Of a DNA stretch of 64,000 nt, positions 1-9,952 are shown in pieces. The notes under the pieces are model-generated. The model saw nothing but the letters and a program-made list of their open reading frames with translations. It had not been told where the DNA came from and ran no database searches. This DNA is from Siderastrea siderea (Eukaryota; Cnidaria; Anthozoa; Scleractinia; Rhizangiidae). The stretch covers positions 40,803,484 through 40,867,483 of the forward strand of contig OZ034979.1 in NCBI GenBank assembly GCA_964030785.1, written 5' to 3'. The translations under genes and the position numbers were made by a program. Position 1 is the first letter of the stretch, and each line of letters begins with the position of its first letter.

Positions 1-46
1 GGTCAACACATTTATACATGACTGGGGCGGGGAATACAAAGTAACC

Positions 47-295
47 AGGATTCAATGGATTCAAGGGATTCAAGGTAGCCAGGATTCAAGGCATTCAATT
101 GATTCAAGGGACTCAAGGTAACCAGGTTTCAAGGGATTCACCTAATTCAAGGGATTCAAGAGATTCAAGGAATTCAATGGATTCTTGAAAGGGATTCAAT
201 GTAACCAAGATTTAAGGGATTCAAGTAAGACAACAAATTCGATGGATTCAAGGTAACCACGATTTAATGGATTCAAGGGATTCAAGAGTCTATTG
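47..295. repeat. Minisatellite of GGATTCAAGG-like units
   Basis: A degenerate tandem array of roughly 10-bp units (GGATTCAAGG, with variants such as GTAACCAGG). It lies inside or beyond the left-edge gene. I see no coding potential in it. Confidence 0.9.
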
Positions 296-310
296 TACAC
301 ATAGTGTTTA

Positions 311-530
311 ACCCTTTAAGCCCTGGTACAGTATCATTATTTAAATTCTTCTTACTGGTCTCCATACATTTCACTGAGTAGTAGTAATTGGGACAACTTG
401 TTAAGACATCAAGACAATTCATCTTTGGTGATCATTTCTCCAATTCTCATGACCTTTATGTGTTATGATGAGAAATTTGATGCTGATCATTATTGGGGAT
501 GAAATAGTAAAGTGATGTGGTGATTGAGAT
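311..530 (+). mobile_element. Partial MITE, TTAACCCTTTAAGCCCT family
   Basis: The left end matches the terminus TAACCCTTTAAGCCCT of the copies near 5.6, 55.7 and 58.6 kb. Interior words such as CATCAAGACA and TGATCATTTC are also shared. The right terminal repeat is missing, so this copy is truncated or degraded. The end coordinate is approximate. Confidence 0.6.
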
Positions 531-912
531 TAGTGATTTAGTGCTTTTCTGTTGAGTCAGTTGCCTGTATTGTTGGCACCGAGACTGAAGTTAGCACTGA
601 TTCTTCTAGACAACACAGTCTTCGCTGCTCTAGATGATTTTGCCTTCCCTCTGAGGTTTGTCGTCACTCCTCACTTTCTTGATATCTGTCAGCAATACAT
701 ATTTTGTGACCAAGGGAACGGAGTTGAGTAATTACATGAGAGACCATTGAGAGTACCGCAATGTTAATTTACCAAATTTTAACTGATCGTGACATGCATT
801 TCTTACAATAGAAATGAGGAGATGAGTCCATGAGTCCAACCTCTATGTTGATCTTTAGCAATGTCAAATTTATGAACCTTGTTACATGACGAATAAAAAG
901 CTACCATCCTAC

Positions 913-1071
913 CATTTGTCTTTGAGCAAAGTCACTGTACGCTGACTTTGGTTGAGATTCACTGTTTTGCACTGTAAACATTTCATCTTTGAGGCCATGA
1001 CCTTGTTTTTTATCCTCTGCAATACGTCCAGACTTTCCAAGACCTTCCCCTTCCCTGTATCCCATTTTTTG
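913..1071 (-). CDS. CMTR1: CMTR1-like exon 3, G-patch
   Basis: Acceptor TTTTCCAG before CAAAAAATGG; donor ATG|GTAGGA; 53 codons, phase 0 at both ends. It carries MGYREGEGLGKSG, a G-patch signature. It ends KSAYSDFAQRQM, echoing KPMYSEVVMKQM at the end of the previous exon. Confidence 0.65.
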
Positions 1072-2746
1072 CTGGAAAATAACAAGAAAAAACCATCCAC
1101 AATCAAACGACTCTCAAGAAATTTGACAAAACAAAATTTGTTTACAAGTGCAGACAGCTTGCTACAGATTATAATGGATAGTTTCCTGAGAAGCCCCCCC
1201 CCCCCCCCCCCCAGCAGGCAGGGAGACCTAGACCGGGAGACAGGGGAGACAGGGGAGACAGGGAGACCTATGTAGTCCTTATCATCTACTACTTCTACTA
1301 TGTTGCCTGCAACTCACTACAAATCATTTTGACATGGGAAGGGAGGCAGGGGGTTTAAACTTCCTGCTTCCCGAACCCTTTAATCCCGGTTCCTGCCCCA
1401 TTTTTGTTGGCTCCTACCTCTTTGTGCTTCTTCAATTGCGAAACATTGTGTAATGTTGCATATTTTTCCCCTATTTCTCCCGCTCCCGCCACCTTGGGAA
1501 TCCCGCTTCCCGCCCACTCTACTCCCACCTCCCTGTCTCCCTCCGCCTGTAAATTGGTGTCACTCTGGCATTTGGATCCACTACAGGCACCTACCATTTG
1601 CTTCATGACAACCTCACTGTACATGGGTTTGTGCTCATACTGAAGGAAGCTGGCATATGAAGGAGACGGGAGCTCATCATCAGAATCACTGCTTGACAGA
1701 CCTAATGAAGAAAAGAAACAAACTAAGGATGATGTACAGTAATTTTAGGGACTCTGATGATGACTCCCGTTAAGATTGTCAAAACATCAGGTAATGTCAG
1801 CACAAACAGCCCTTCTACGCATTACACTCCGTGAAATGACTATTGAGTTCAAACCATTTACAGAGTAATGTTTTGTAGAAAACACCGTTGTGATTACTCA
1901 TGACTGATGTTTGCTCCTAATCAGTAAGTGCAGAGGGGTGGTTACCGCAGGGTCTACAATGTGTTTGGAATACATGTAGGACCCCATCAAGACGGAGCAC
2001 CAATACACCTACTGTAGTTCTTCCCAGATTGCATTCCAAGTGAAACTGAAACCAAAGACATGCCAACATCCCTGGCAAGCTGGTTAAGGGACTGGTCATT
2101 ATTTGGAGGTGGGGGAGGGTCAATGATTTTTATGCATATTAGCGAGCTTTGTTTTAGAAAGGGGGTAAGGGAGGGAGGGTCAGCAAAAAATGTGCTTCAA
2201 AAAGGGGAGGGTCAGAAGAATTTGAACATACACGTAGCCTCCCTCCATTTACACCAGCCCCCCCCCCAAATAATGACCCATCCCTAAAAAACACCAAATT
2301 TCATGAACCCAGTCAACTCTGACCAAGCAAAAGCATGACTAGGATGAAGATTCTGACTTGAACAGTCCGTACAGGATAGCAAAGTGAGGCTTACCATAGG
2401 ACAGCAGGGTGTAGCTACATATATTGATAAACTGTGGAAAGCGGGATTTAAAAAAGGCTCTTTTGGAACATCAAAATATGGAATAGTGGTATTAACAGAG
2501 ATGCCCATGACATTCAAAACATGCTTCCATATTGTCCCTCTTTGATAAATGTATGGTTCTGTGCGGAAATTTTACCAAATTTATTTTCAGTGAAGCGCTG
2601 CACACTGCTGTAGTTTACTATCACTTTTAACTAGCTTAATAGCGCTTAAAAGCCGTTGAATAATAATACTCACTTCTTTCGAGTTTGATTTTCTTCTCCC
2701 CATCTTGAGTTAAACCATCAAGTTTACGTTTCCTTGTGTCAGACAT
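913..2746 (-). CDS. CMTR1: CMTR1-like G-patch protein, N-terminal part (three exons, runs off window)
   Basis: Spliced minus-strand model: exons 2746-2674, 1701-1595 and 1071-913, joined in consistent phase (113 codons). The product starts MSDTRKRKLDG, a basic stretch like a nuclear localisation signal. It continues with SLSSSDSDDELPSP and then the G-patch core QKMGYREGEGLGKSGR. Human CMTR1, the nuclear cap-1 2'-O-ribose methyltransferase, has the same order: basic start, acidic-serine stretch, G-patch, then the Rossmann methyltransferase. The methyltransferase would lie beyond the left edge, so catalysis cannot be confirmed. Other G-patch proteins remain possible. The gene is head-to-head with the 157-residue gene at 3240. 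Confidence 0.6.
1194..1275. repeat. C19 homopolymer followed by GGGAGACA short tandem repeat
   Basis: Nineteen consecutive C residues are followed by reiterated ACAGGGGAG-type units, inside the intron of the left-edge gene. Confidence 0.9.
1595..1701 (-). CDS. CMTR1: CMTR1-like exon 2
   Basis: Acceptor TTCATTAG|GT and donor ATG|GTAGGT. It encodes LSSSDSDDELPSPSYASF through YSEVVMKQM. The acidic-serine start resembles the segment upstream of the CMTR1 G-patch. Confidence 0.65.
2674..2746 (-). CDS. CMTR1: CMTR1-like exon 1, start codon
   Basis: ATG at 2746-2744 opens MSDTRKRKLDGLTQDG, then KKIKLER, and ends at donor AA|GTGAGT in phase 1. The first exon is short and lysine/arginine rich, as expected for a nuclear localisation segment. 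Confidence 0.65.
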
Positions 2747-3239
2747 AGTTAAGCGTTATTTAACAGTTCAACTGACGTTTCCTTGCAGAGATCCGTACCG
2801 CCAGATAATACAAAACATCGAAGCCGGAAGCAGTGTCCTGGTATGCGATCGATGTTTCAAATCAAACTCTTTTGTACTCTGATGAGCAGCACGCCATGTC
2901 TGAATCAAAAAGAAGGTTAAAGGACAAGCTAAGCAAATATAATGACGTTACTTCGCATCCCTGATTAAACGACCGACGCAAACTGCTGAAAATAATCCAG
3001 GAACTACACAAGTTCTCACGATTGATGAGGACCCGCCATTTTGTGGAGAAAACACTCGAGGTGACCTGGATTCGAGTATTAGCTTTGTACACGTCATATA
3101 CGACACATTGAAAGCTAACAATAGTGCATCGTGGGTTGTGATTCGAATCTTGTGGACGGTTTGTAAACAGGAACAGTGAGTTCCTAGATGAGTTGAAAAC
3201 TAAAATTCCTTGCTTTATTCCGTGAAAAGTTTACTGGAG
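2747..3239. promoter_or_regulatory. Putative bidirectional promoter
   Basis: The 493 bases between the divergent start codons at 2746 (minus) and 3240 (plus) must hold both 5' UTRs and both promoters, unless non-coding first exons lie elsewhere. No TATA box or other element is clear enough to call. The promoter role is inferred from gene arrangement only. Confidence 0.5.
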
Positions 3240-3338
3240 ATGGAGATCGAATTCTCTATGGATGTTGTTAAGCCTTGCAACTTTGCAAGAAAGCGTCAGG
3301 CTGTTTTGGAATGTTGCAGTGAACAACAAATGATGAAG
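3240..3338 (+). CDS. Exon 1 of the 157-residue protein
   Basis: 33 codons from ATG to the donor ATGAAG|GTACCA. A second in-frame Met lies at codon 7. The first ATG is chosen because the reading continues in phase into exon 2. Confidence 0.75.
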
Positions 3339-6300
3339 GTACCATAAATATAGAGCAGTATAAAGTCATAAATAAACTACTTAAGTCTTAAATTTCACAA
3401 TAAGCTTAAGCACGTGCTATTAGACAGGAGCGTTTTGTAAGGAAAAGAAAACATTTTCCGAAAAAAAACGACAAGAGTTAAAAAATGGGAGAGGTGAAAT
3501 TGTTGTGGAGGTTCTAGTTATATGCGCGAGTTTAAACTTCTCTTTCGATCTCTACCCAACTTCTACGAGTACGTACGTACATGTGCTTCTATTTAGTCTG
3601 TTCAAATACATGTACATGTTGATGTAGGTACGTGCAAAGAAGTTGTTGTCTATTGCCTTTAGAAAAATAGCTCATGGAAAATAGACCGTGTTTCTACAAA
3701 CTCACAGAAACATGGAAAACAATACGCAAGAATAAGAAGAATAAGCCGGAGAAATTAATAAAAGAACTTTTACACATTGTTTTACACGGGAAGTCAATGG
3801 TAATTGAGGAATTGGGTTCTCCAATGCACTTGTCAACGGCTTCCCCGAGGGAGGGGACCCCGGGCTGACACAGGGACTTTGCTAATTGTCCAATTCAGAG
3901 TTCTTGTATTTCCCCACCTGTGGGGGATTTTTTTCTAGCAAAGTCCCCAGTATTTTAGGAGGAAGCCAAACAACCAACAAGATTTGAAGATGCAATTCAT
4001 TTCAGTTTTTGAACAGTTTTCCAACGCTCGAGACAATAAACATTTTGATGAAAAATTCAACGTCTATTTTTTTTGCAACGAATAGTCCACAAGCTTTTCT
4101 AAACCTCTCCCACTACAACTGTGTAGTTATGCATACGCAAATGATCATAAAGAACATACTATGATCATGGCTCATTTGCTGCATGTCTCTAAACACAATG
4201 CACTTTACTTCACGAAAGATTAAGACCTATACTTAGGTGCCTCACTTTTAAGTCCTTCTAACAGTTCTTTTCTCTCTCCTGAATTCTCTGTTAGCTGCTC
4301 TACCATTCTTTTCGTAGAGATATTTGATGGATGGTCTATTTCATGTACAGAAAGAAATAACCAATGGATTTTAACATAGATGTATACCTTGTCATTCTCA
4401 CCTGCAATCTTGTTCGCATCTTTTCATCAATCGAGCAAAAATACAACTTGCTCCCAATCTCCTCTCTCTTTGCTAGAAACAAAGTCCCAACATTTTCTCC
4501 GAGAGTTGGGCATCACAAATCTATGTCCTCACATTTCCCCCACCATAGTAGCTCATATTTGTTGCAACATTTCCATAAACTCTCCAATCCTCAATTCCCC
4601 CACATATAGCCTGGGGTCCCCCCCCCCCCTTCGGGGAAGCTAATGACAAGTGCGAAAGGGCTAATTTAGATGGTACATTTTTGCTTACAACTGCTGTATG
4701 TGACTTGCTCACGTCATGGCTACAACGCGAATCATGTGATCTAAATCAGACATACAATATCTTCATGACAGTCACACACCCTACGACAGTCGTAGCCACA
4801 GCTAAAATGTTAGAATGATGAGTTGTTTATCATCTTTGCTTGGCGTAAGCAGTGCGCGCTACAAAAGTCACATACAACAGTCGTAAGCAAAAATCATACC
4901 ATCTACACTGTAAGTTATCAGGCGTTTGTCATTTGAGATATCAGGTGGCCAGACACTTCTATTGCAATTGGCTGTTGACCTGAGACCCCTTACTTGTCTG
5001 AAACACTACATTTGCTGGCTAAACAAGTTGCGACTGCTGTAGATTGTAATTGCAGCAATTGTTTTTGTTTTTTTCTTCACTTTCAGAAGCGGCCCTGTCT
5101 AGAAGATCCTTCTTGGCTTACTGAAAATACTTGTAATATGGAAACAGAAAACAGACTAATATTGTGCAGCTCCTCTCAACCTGTGACAGAACCACCCTAC
5201 CCTCCCCACCCTTATGTTTGTAACCAGCCTCTAACAAATCCCAGTTCCATGGCATTGAATGTAGACGTAAACTGTAATATAGTGAATGAAGGAAATAATA
5301 CGCAAGAAATGGAAGTTTCATGTGAGTCAGCTAACAGTGCACAAAGTCATGTACAACTTCATCATGTAAGTTACGATCAAATATTTATCTTATCATTTAA
5401 ATTTGTAATGGTAATAGGTCTGTAATCATACAACTGTTTAAACAGTATCAGATGACGTTGTAGCAGTGATTTGTGCAGTCACAACTGTGATTACAGACAG
5501 AACTGGATGACAAAGAACAGTTACCAATTAATCATACCAAAACTAAAATTCAACATAGAAGAATTTGGTGAAAACTGGCATAGAAAGAATTAAACTTAAC
5601 CCTTCAAGCCCTAACAGTGACAAAAATGAAATTTCTCTTTACATCATCACTACTTGTTCAAACATTCAAGTGATGAGAATAAAGGAAACAATCAACAAGG
5701 ACAAGATGTCTTCATATTTAGACAAATTCTCCTTACTAGGTCCATACAAAATGTATCGAGAACAGTAAGGAGAATAAAGGGTTAAAGGGTAATCTGTGCT
5801 GGCATCATTGTTTGCATCTTGCGTTTATAAATTTGCCTGACAAATTATTATATGCTTGTGCCCTTACTAGATAAAGAATACAAAACTTAAATAAACAAAT
5901 AAATAAATAAATAAATGGGAATTAGCAGTGGGACATCCACAAGGTGGCTCTTCTTCCACTGTGTCCGGATCGAAAAACATCTCGGAGCAGGAACGAGAAC
6001 CAACTACAACAAACCCAACCCACATATATATATGACACCGGGACTGGGAGTTGAACCCGGGCCACATTGGAGGCGAGTGCTCTCACCACTGTGCCATTCC
6101 TGCTCCCCTTGTCATCCCACCATACAAGTTCGAGAGGAAATGAGACAAAACTTTGCTGTTACTGGTTTACCAGAATACATTTAATTTTTAATAGTTTATG
6201 TTAATTAGGAGATTAAAAGACAACATGTTGACATAAGTTTCCTTTTTTACAGATTCCCACAGTGGTGATGGCAAATCGCTCATCATTACCCTACTGCCCT

Positions 6301-6932
6301 CGCTGTTTGAGAGGAGAACCAGTAAGTCAATATTAATCAAACATGAAAGTAGGAATTAGATGACACAGAGAAATGTTACTTGATTTTATTGGCCGGGTTG
6401 TTCAAGCCTAAATTTACTCTAATCATGGATTTTCAGGTCAAAGTGACATGCACAAAATTCATTGTGTGTGATGCATCTAGCTCCTTTTAGAAGTATTAAC
6501 TCACTTCTGGAGTATTGATTACACACAACTCCCTGTAAGACTTGTTGTTTACCAACTAAATTTAACTATTAATTGATTGTTTAAATTATTTCTGTGAAAT
6601 ATTTGCCAGTATTTTGAACAGCATTTCTTTGGCAGAATCCAACTGCACATTTTTTCCCAAAAACCTTTTACCTAAATGCTGATTACCTAACTGATATCAC
6701 TGGAAAGTGCGTTTAAAGATCTCTGCTTCTTCAGCGAAGGCGAGTGAATCATTCGCCAGATTAATAGTTTTTTAACTGCAATTCAAGCTACCATGTGCCA
6801 TAACTTTACAGATTATAATACCATACGTTTAAAATGTCTTTCCAGTTTCCATTCAGATGCTCTTCTATCACTTACAAACCTTTTGATTTTGTTTTTTTCC
6901 CACAGGGTCACATCAATCATCTTTCAAATTGA
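3240..6932 (+). CDS. Small CxxC...HxxH protein, 157 residues, four exons
   Basis: Spliced model: 3240-3338, 5087-5365, 6253-6321, 6906-6932, all joins in phase 0, with canonical GT/AG sites, ATG start and TGA stop. The N-terminus reads MEIEFSMDVVKPCNFARKR and exon 2 begins KRPCLEDPSWL. The middle is low-complexity and Ser/Asn rich. The C-terminus YCPRCLRGEPGHINH has C-x2-C-x6-H-x2-H spacing that could bind one zinc ion. From memory it resembles the C-terminal CPRC-GE-GH motif of the uncharacterised vertebrate protein C10orf143, but I cannot confirm this. No signal peptide or membrane segment is seen. Function unknown. Confidence 0.75.
3826..4653. mobile_element. Non-autonomous element with long terminal inverted repeats (0.83 kb)
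   Basis: GCACTTGTCA..GCTTCCCCGA at the left is inverted at the right as TCGGGGAAGC..TGACAAGTGC. The arms continue into GGACCCCGGGCT / AGCCTGGGGTCC, with a C-run at 4619-4629. The interior has no credible gene. It sits in intron 1 of the 157-residue gene. Confidence 0.7.
4667..4905. mobile_element. Foldback MITE
   Basis: Long imperfect inverted repeats: TAGATGGTACATTTTTGCTT at the left and AAGCAAAAATCATACCATCTA-type sequence at the right, with a central ACGACAGTCGT palindrome. It lies just downstream of the 3826-4653 element. Confidence 0.75.
5087..5365 (+). CDS. Exon 2 of the 157-residue protein
   Basis: Acceptor CACTTTCAG|AAGCGG; donor CATCAT|GTAAGT; 93 codons, phase 0. It begins KRPCLEDPSWLTENTCN and then becomes low-complexity with PPYPPHPYVCNQP. 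Confidence 0.75.
5596..5786 (-). mobile_element. MITE, TTAACCCTTTAAGCCCT family
   Basis: Ends are TTAACCCTTCAAGCCCT and AAAGGGTTAA. The interior is the reverse complement of the copy at 55650-55862, including CAAGTAGTGAT and GAAATTTCATTTT. Confidence 0.8.
5882..6108 (-). mobile_element. tRNA-derived SINE with ATTT tail
   Basis: On the minus strand the head reads GCACAGTGGTGAGAGCACTC (A-box like) and then GGTTCAACTCC (B box). A unique body follows, ending in an (ATTT)n tail near 5900. This is the layout of a pol III-transcribed SINE. Confidence 0.85.
6253..6321 (+). CDS. Exon 3 of the 157-residue protein, CxxC half
   Basis: Acceptor TTTTTTACAG; donor ACCA|GTAAGT; 23 codons ending SSLPYCPRCLRGEP. 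It provides the two cysteines of the putative zinc site. Confidence 0.75.
6322..6905. other. Intron 3 of the 157-residue gene
   Basis: AT-rich intron. I see no gene, RNA gene or recognisable repeat in it. Confidence 0.6.
6906..6932 (+). CDS. Exon 4 of the 157-residue protein, HxxH and stop
   Basis: Acceptor TTCCCACAG|GGTCAC. It encodes GHINHLSN and then TGA, completing the C-x2-C-x6-H-x2-H motif. A 9-codon exon is short, but phase and motif both support it. Confidence 0.7.
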   Translation, partial: GHINHLSN

Positions 6933-7450
6933 AACTTAGTGTTTCTTTACTTGTTTCTTACATTTGTAACCAAACCTTTCTTCTTAAATGCTTGTATATA
7001 AGTATACTTTTTGGACAAGTTTTATTGTAAGTTTAATTCAGCCATGTACATAATGCAGTTTTAAAGTACCTTGACCTTTTTTAAAATTCAACTCGTTCTC
7101 TTTTCAAAAACTATTTAAAAGGCATGAAAACTTTTATTAAAAAGAAAATGTACACAAAGGAGAAAAAAGAAGAGGATGAAGCGAAATAAATACCTACATG
7201 AATAGCAGTTTGGTCTGGTATAGAAATCAAGGAGTTTTGGTCTATTCAATTTTAAACCGATGGCTCTTATTATTGAAAGGCTTCGTGAAGTGACAAAAAA
7301 CTTGCAGGATTTCTTCTCAAAGCGGAAAAAGATTTTGTTAAAACCTAAAAAAAAGTTTCTGATGCCATTGCCCACTCCTTTTTCTCGGCTATTTCAGTCC
7401 AAGTTTAATATGCCTTGTAAACATCTTTAATGTCACTCAGTGCTGTCAAT
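6933..7450. other. 3' flank of the 157-residue gene
   Basis: AT-rich probable 3' UTR and intergenic DNA. An AATAAA near 7184 is a possible polyadenylation signal. I see no other feature. Confidence 0.4.
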
Positions 7451-7888
7451 GGCCCGATTTATACTAGAGACGGATCATCCGTCCAGACGGATCATCCGTC
7501 AAGACGAATCATCTATCTAGTATAAACACGGGACGAACTATGATACGAACTATCGTTGCGTCTCGTAGTTCGTTCCGTATTTACACTAGGCGGATAATTC
7601 GTCTAAGCGTGACGAAAAGGCATGGGTAGAAGTCAAATCGTCACCTTGCCGATCCTGATTTTTGAGTAGTTCGTCTTCTGCCCGTATTTATACAGACAGA
7701 CGGATCATCCGTCCAGACGAATTATCCACGGTAGTTCGTCTGTCAAGACGAACTACCGTGATAGTTCGTCTGGACGGATGATCCGTCTGAAAGCCCGTAT
7801 TTATACACAGACGAATTATAAGACGAACTACCGTTCTTTGCCCAAGTTCGTCCCAGACGGATGATCCGTCTCTAGTATAAATCGGGCC
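7451..7888. mobile_element. Foldback MITE made of GACGGATCATCCGTC palindromes
   Basis: Terminal inverted repeats GGCCCGATTTATACTAGAGA / TCTCTAGTATAAATCGGGCC are flanked by AAT on both sides, a possible 3-bp target duplication. The interior repeats the palindrome GACGGATSATCCGTC and the word AGACGAACTA in both orientations. No coding sequence. A fragment recurs near 44620-44660. Confidence 0.9.
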
Positions 7889-8027
7889 AATTTTAATCAG
7901 CCCTTATAACGACGTCTACTCTTGTAAAACATTTTAGAATGATAACGGCTCGTTACAAAATGGCAGCCAAGCCTTGCTTGGAATTGTTTTTTAATTTGTC
8001 AATGTTCTTTGTCGGCCTTTTTTTTAA

Positions 8028-8396
8028 AGCCCTGGCCAAACGGAATCGCAAGTTATCGCAAATTGAAAACTTGCATTAACTTGTGACTCCGTTTGGCCAT
8101 GACTTGCGTTTACTTGCCCTGGCTTGCGATGATTTGCGTTCAATTTGATGGAGCTCAAATTTGTACGCAAGTGAACGCAAGTTTTTCACCATTTGGCCAC
8201 CCAACACAAGTCGACGCAAGTTGGTCTCAGTATTTTTTTTCCTTTGTACGGGCGCACGGTGCAAAGCTGCACTGAAATGGCTTTCTTGCTACTTGCGTTG
8301 AACTTGCGATTCCGTTTGGCCACTCATCGCAAGTTGGTGTTCACAAGTTCACATTCCCTAACTTGCGTTGACTTGCGACTCCGTTTGACCAGGGCT
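8028..8396. mobile_element. MITE with AGCCCTGGCCAAACGGA ends and TAA target duplication
   Basis: Left AGCCCTGGCCAAACGGA pairs with right TCCGTTTGACCAGGGCT. Both sides are flanked by TAA, as in PIF/Harbinger elements, which duplicate TWA. Inside, CGCAAGTT and AACTTGCG recur many times in both orientations. Related copies lie at 16300-16699 and perhaps 10953. Confidence 0.85.
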
Positions 8397-8482
8397 TAAG
8401 AATCACCCTGGATGTTTTCGGCCGCACTTACAGTTTCCCGAGTTGGCTCTTATTCAAGAAAAGAGCCAGAAAGAAATCGGGA

Positions 8483-9936
8483 GTACCGTATTTTCTCGAT
8501 TAAACGCCGGACCCCGAATAAACGCCGGGTTCAAATAAACGCCGGTGTCACAGCGGATTTTGTCCCCCCGCCGATTTTGTCCCCCCGGACCAAATCCGCT
8601 AGCGGATATTGTCCCCCCGGACAATATCCGCTAGCCGATATTGTCCCCCTTCGCCGAATTTGTCCCCCCCTCAACAATTGTTATTTAAGCTTTGTTTCCC
8701 TCTTACTCAGTAAACTTTCCATTTGCAAACTTTTTTGCAACGTTCCCTCGAATGACAACACAAAACGGATCAACAAAAATGACACTTGATTTTCGATTGG
8801 AAAACGTTGCTTCGGGCCGTGTTGAGAAAAACATAGCTTTTCCAATGCGGTGTTTGGTAAACACCGAGACTTACCTTGTCTATTTCGTCTTTTCAATGTT
8901 CATGAAATATTCGTATTCACATTTAATCGTCTTTTCTTTTATTCGTTTACGACTCCAGGAGTACGATAGCGAAGTATGATCACTTTTGACGGGGGGACAA
9001 AATTCGCGAAGGGGGGACAAAATCCGCTAGCGAATATTGTCTCCCGGGGGTCAATATCGGCTAGCGGATATTGTCCGGGGGACAATATCCGCTAGCGGAT
9101 TTGGTCCGGGGGGACAAAATCCAGGGGGGACAAAATCGGCTAGGACACCGGGTCTACAGGGCCAAGTTTAAAATAAACGTCCCCGGCGTATATTCGGGGT
9201 CCCGGCGTTTATTCGGGGTCCCGGTGTTTATTCGAGACGAGTATATTAAATCAGGTTTATGTGTCGTAACTGCATACTATTTCCCTTTCTACCATTTTAT
9301 TTGAATTTTATCCACTGATAATCAAACCTAGACTACCATTTACAATTTTTCTTCTAACTATATAAACGAAGAAATTAACCAACGACGCATCACTGAGGCA
9401 TTGTGTCAATTTCTTTTAATCATGGTAACTTTTCCTCGGGCTTGTCATCAGGCCAGGGTCATCTGGAGGGTTTCTCCAGCGTTTTCCAGCGGATTCTCGA
9501 ATCGTCCCATAATTTTGCCTTTCTCAGAACTCATGGAGCAGGGACCTCGACATCACCTTGTTGTCAATTGCTTGCAAAGCACGTTTGCTGTCGAGCAGTT
9601 GTCGATACATTTTTCCGTGTTTTACGGAGAAAAATTAACGTTGAGAAGAGCCGTAATCACCGTTCCTGTCAGTGACATTTTTTGCTAAATGATTTACCAA
9701 AATGATTCACTAAGATAAGACAAAGTTGGTGACATTGTTTTATATTTTTAACGTTTTTGTTGAAATTTGGTTCTTAAATCAACAAATCCCCAGTATTGCT
9801 GATAAAAAAATGAATGGCTGGAAAAGGTCGAAAAATGCACTGCATAAATAAACGCCGGGCCCCGAATTAACGTCGGGTCTACGAGGCCGAGTTTTAAGTA
9901 AACGCCCCCGGGCGTTTAATCGAGAAAATACGGTAC
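8483..9936. mobile_element. Composite inverted-repeat element with AAACGCCGG arms
   Basis: GTACCGTATTTTCTCGATTA at the left is inverted at the right as TAATCGAGAAAATACGGTAC. The direct repeat AAGAAATCGGGA(GTAC) flanks both sides (8471-8486 and 9937-9952), a 12-16 bp apparent target duplication. The arms are arrays of AAACGCCGG..CCCCGAAT units. A second, degenerate right arm lies at 9150-9245 and a compact arm pair at 9843-9936. Another foldback is nested at about 8551-9150. No transposase-like frame is evident. Confidence 0.8.
8551..9150. mobile_element. Nested foldback of GCGGATATTGTCCCCC palindromes
   Basis: Both ends are iterations of ATTTTGTCCCCCC / GGGGGGACAAAAT and of the palindrome TATCCGCTAGCGGATA. 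The AT-rich core (about 8670-8975) is flanked by these arms. It lies wholly inside the 8483-9936 element. Confidence 0.85.
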
Positions 9937-9952
9937 AAGAAATCGGGAGTAC

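Noticed and set aside
47..295. CRISPR-like array
   Set aside because: The units are contiguous 10-bp tandem repeats without spacers, in a eukaryotic intron-rich context.
541..760. A fourth exon of the CMTR1-like gene on the minus strand
   Set aside because: Candidate acceptors near 570-730 all run into stops in the required phase.
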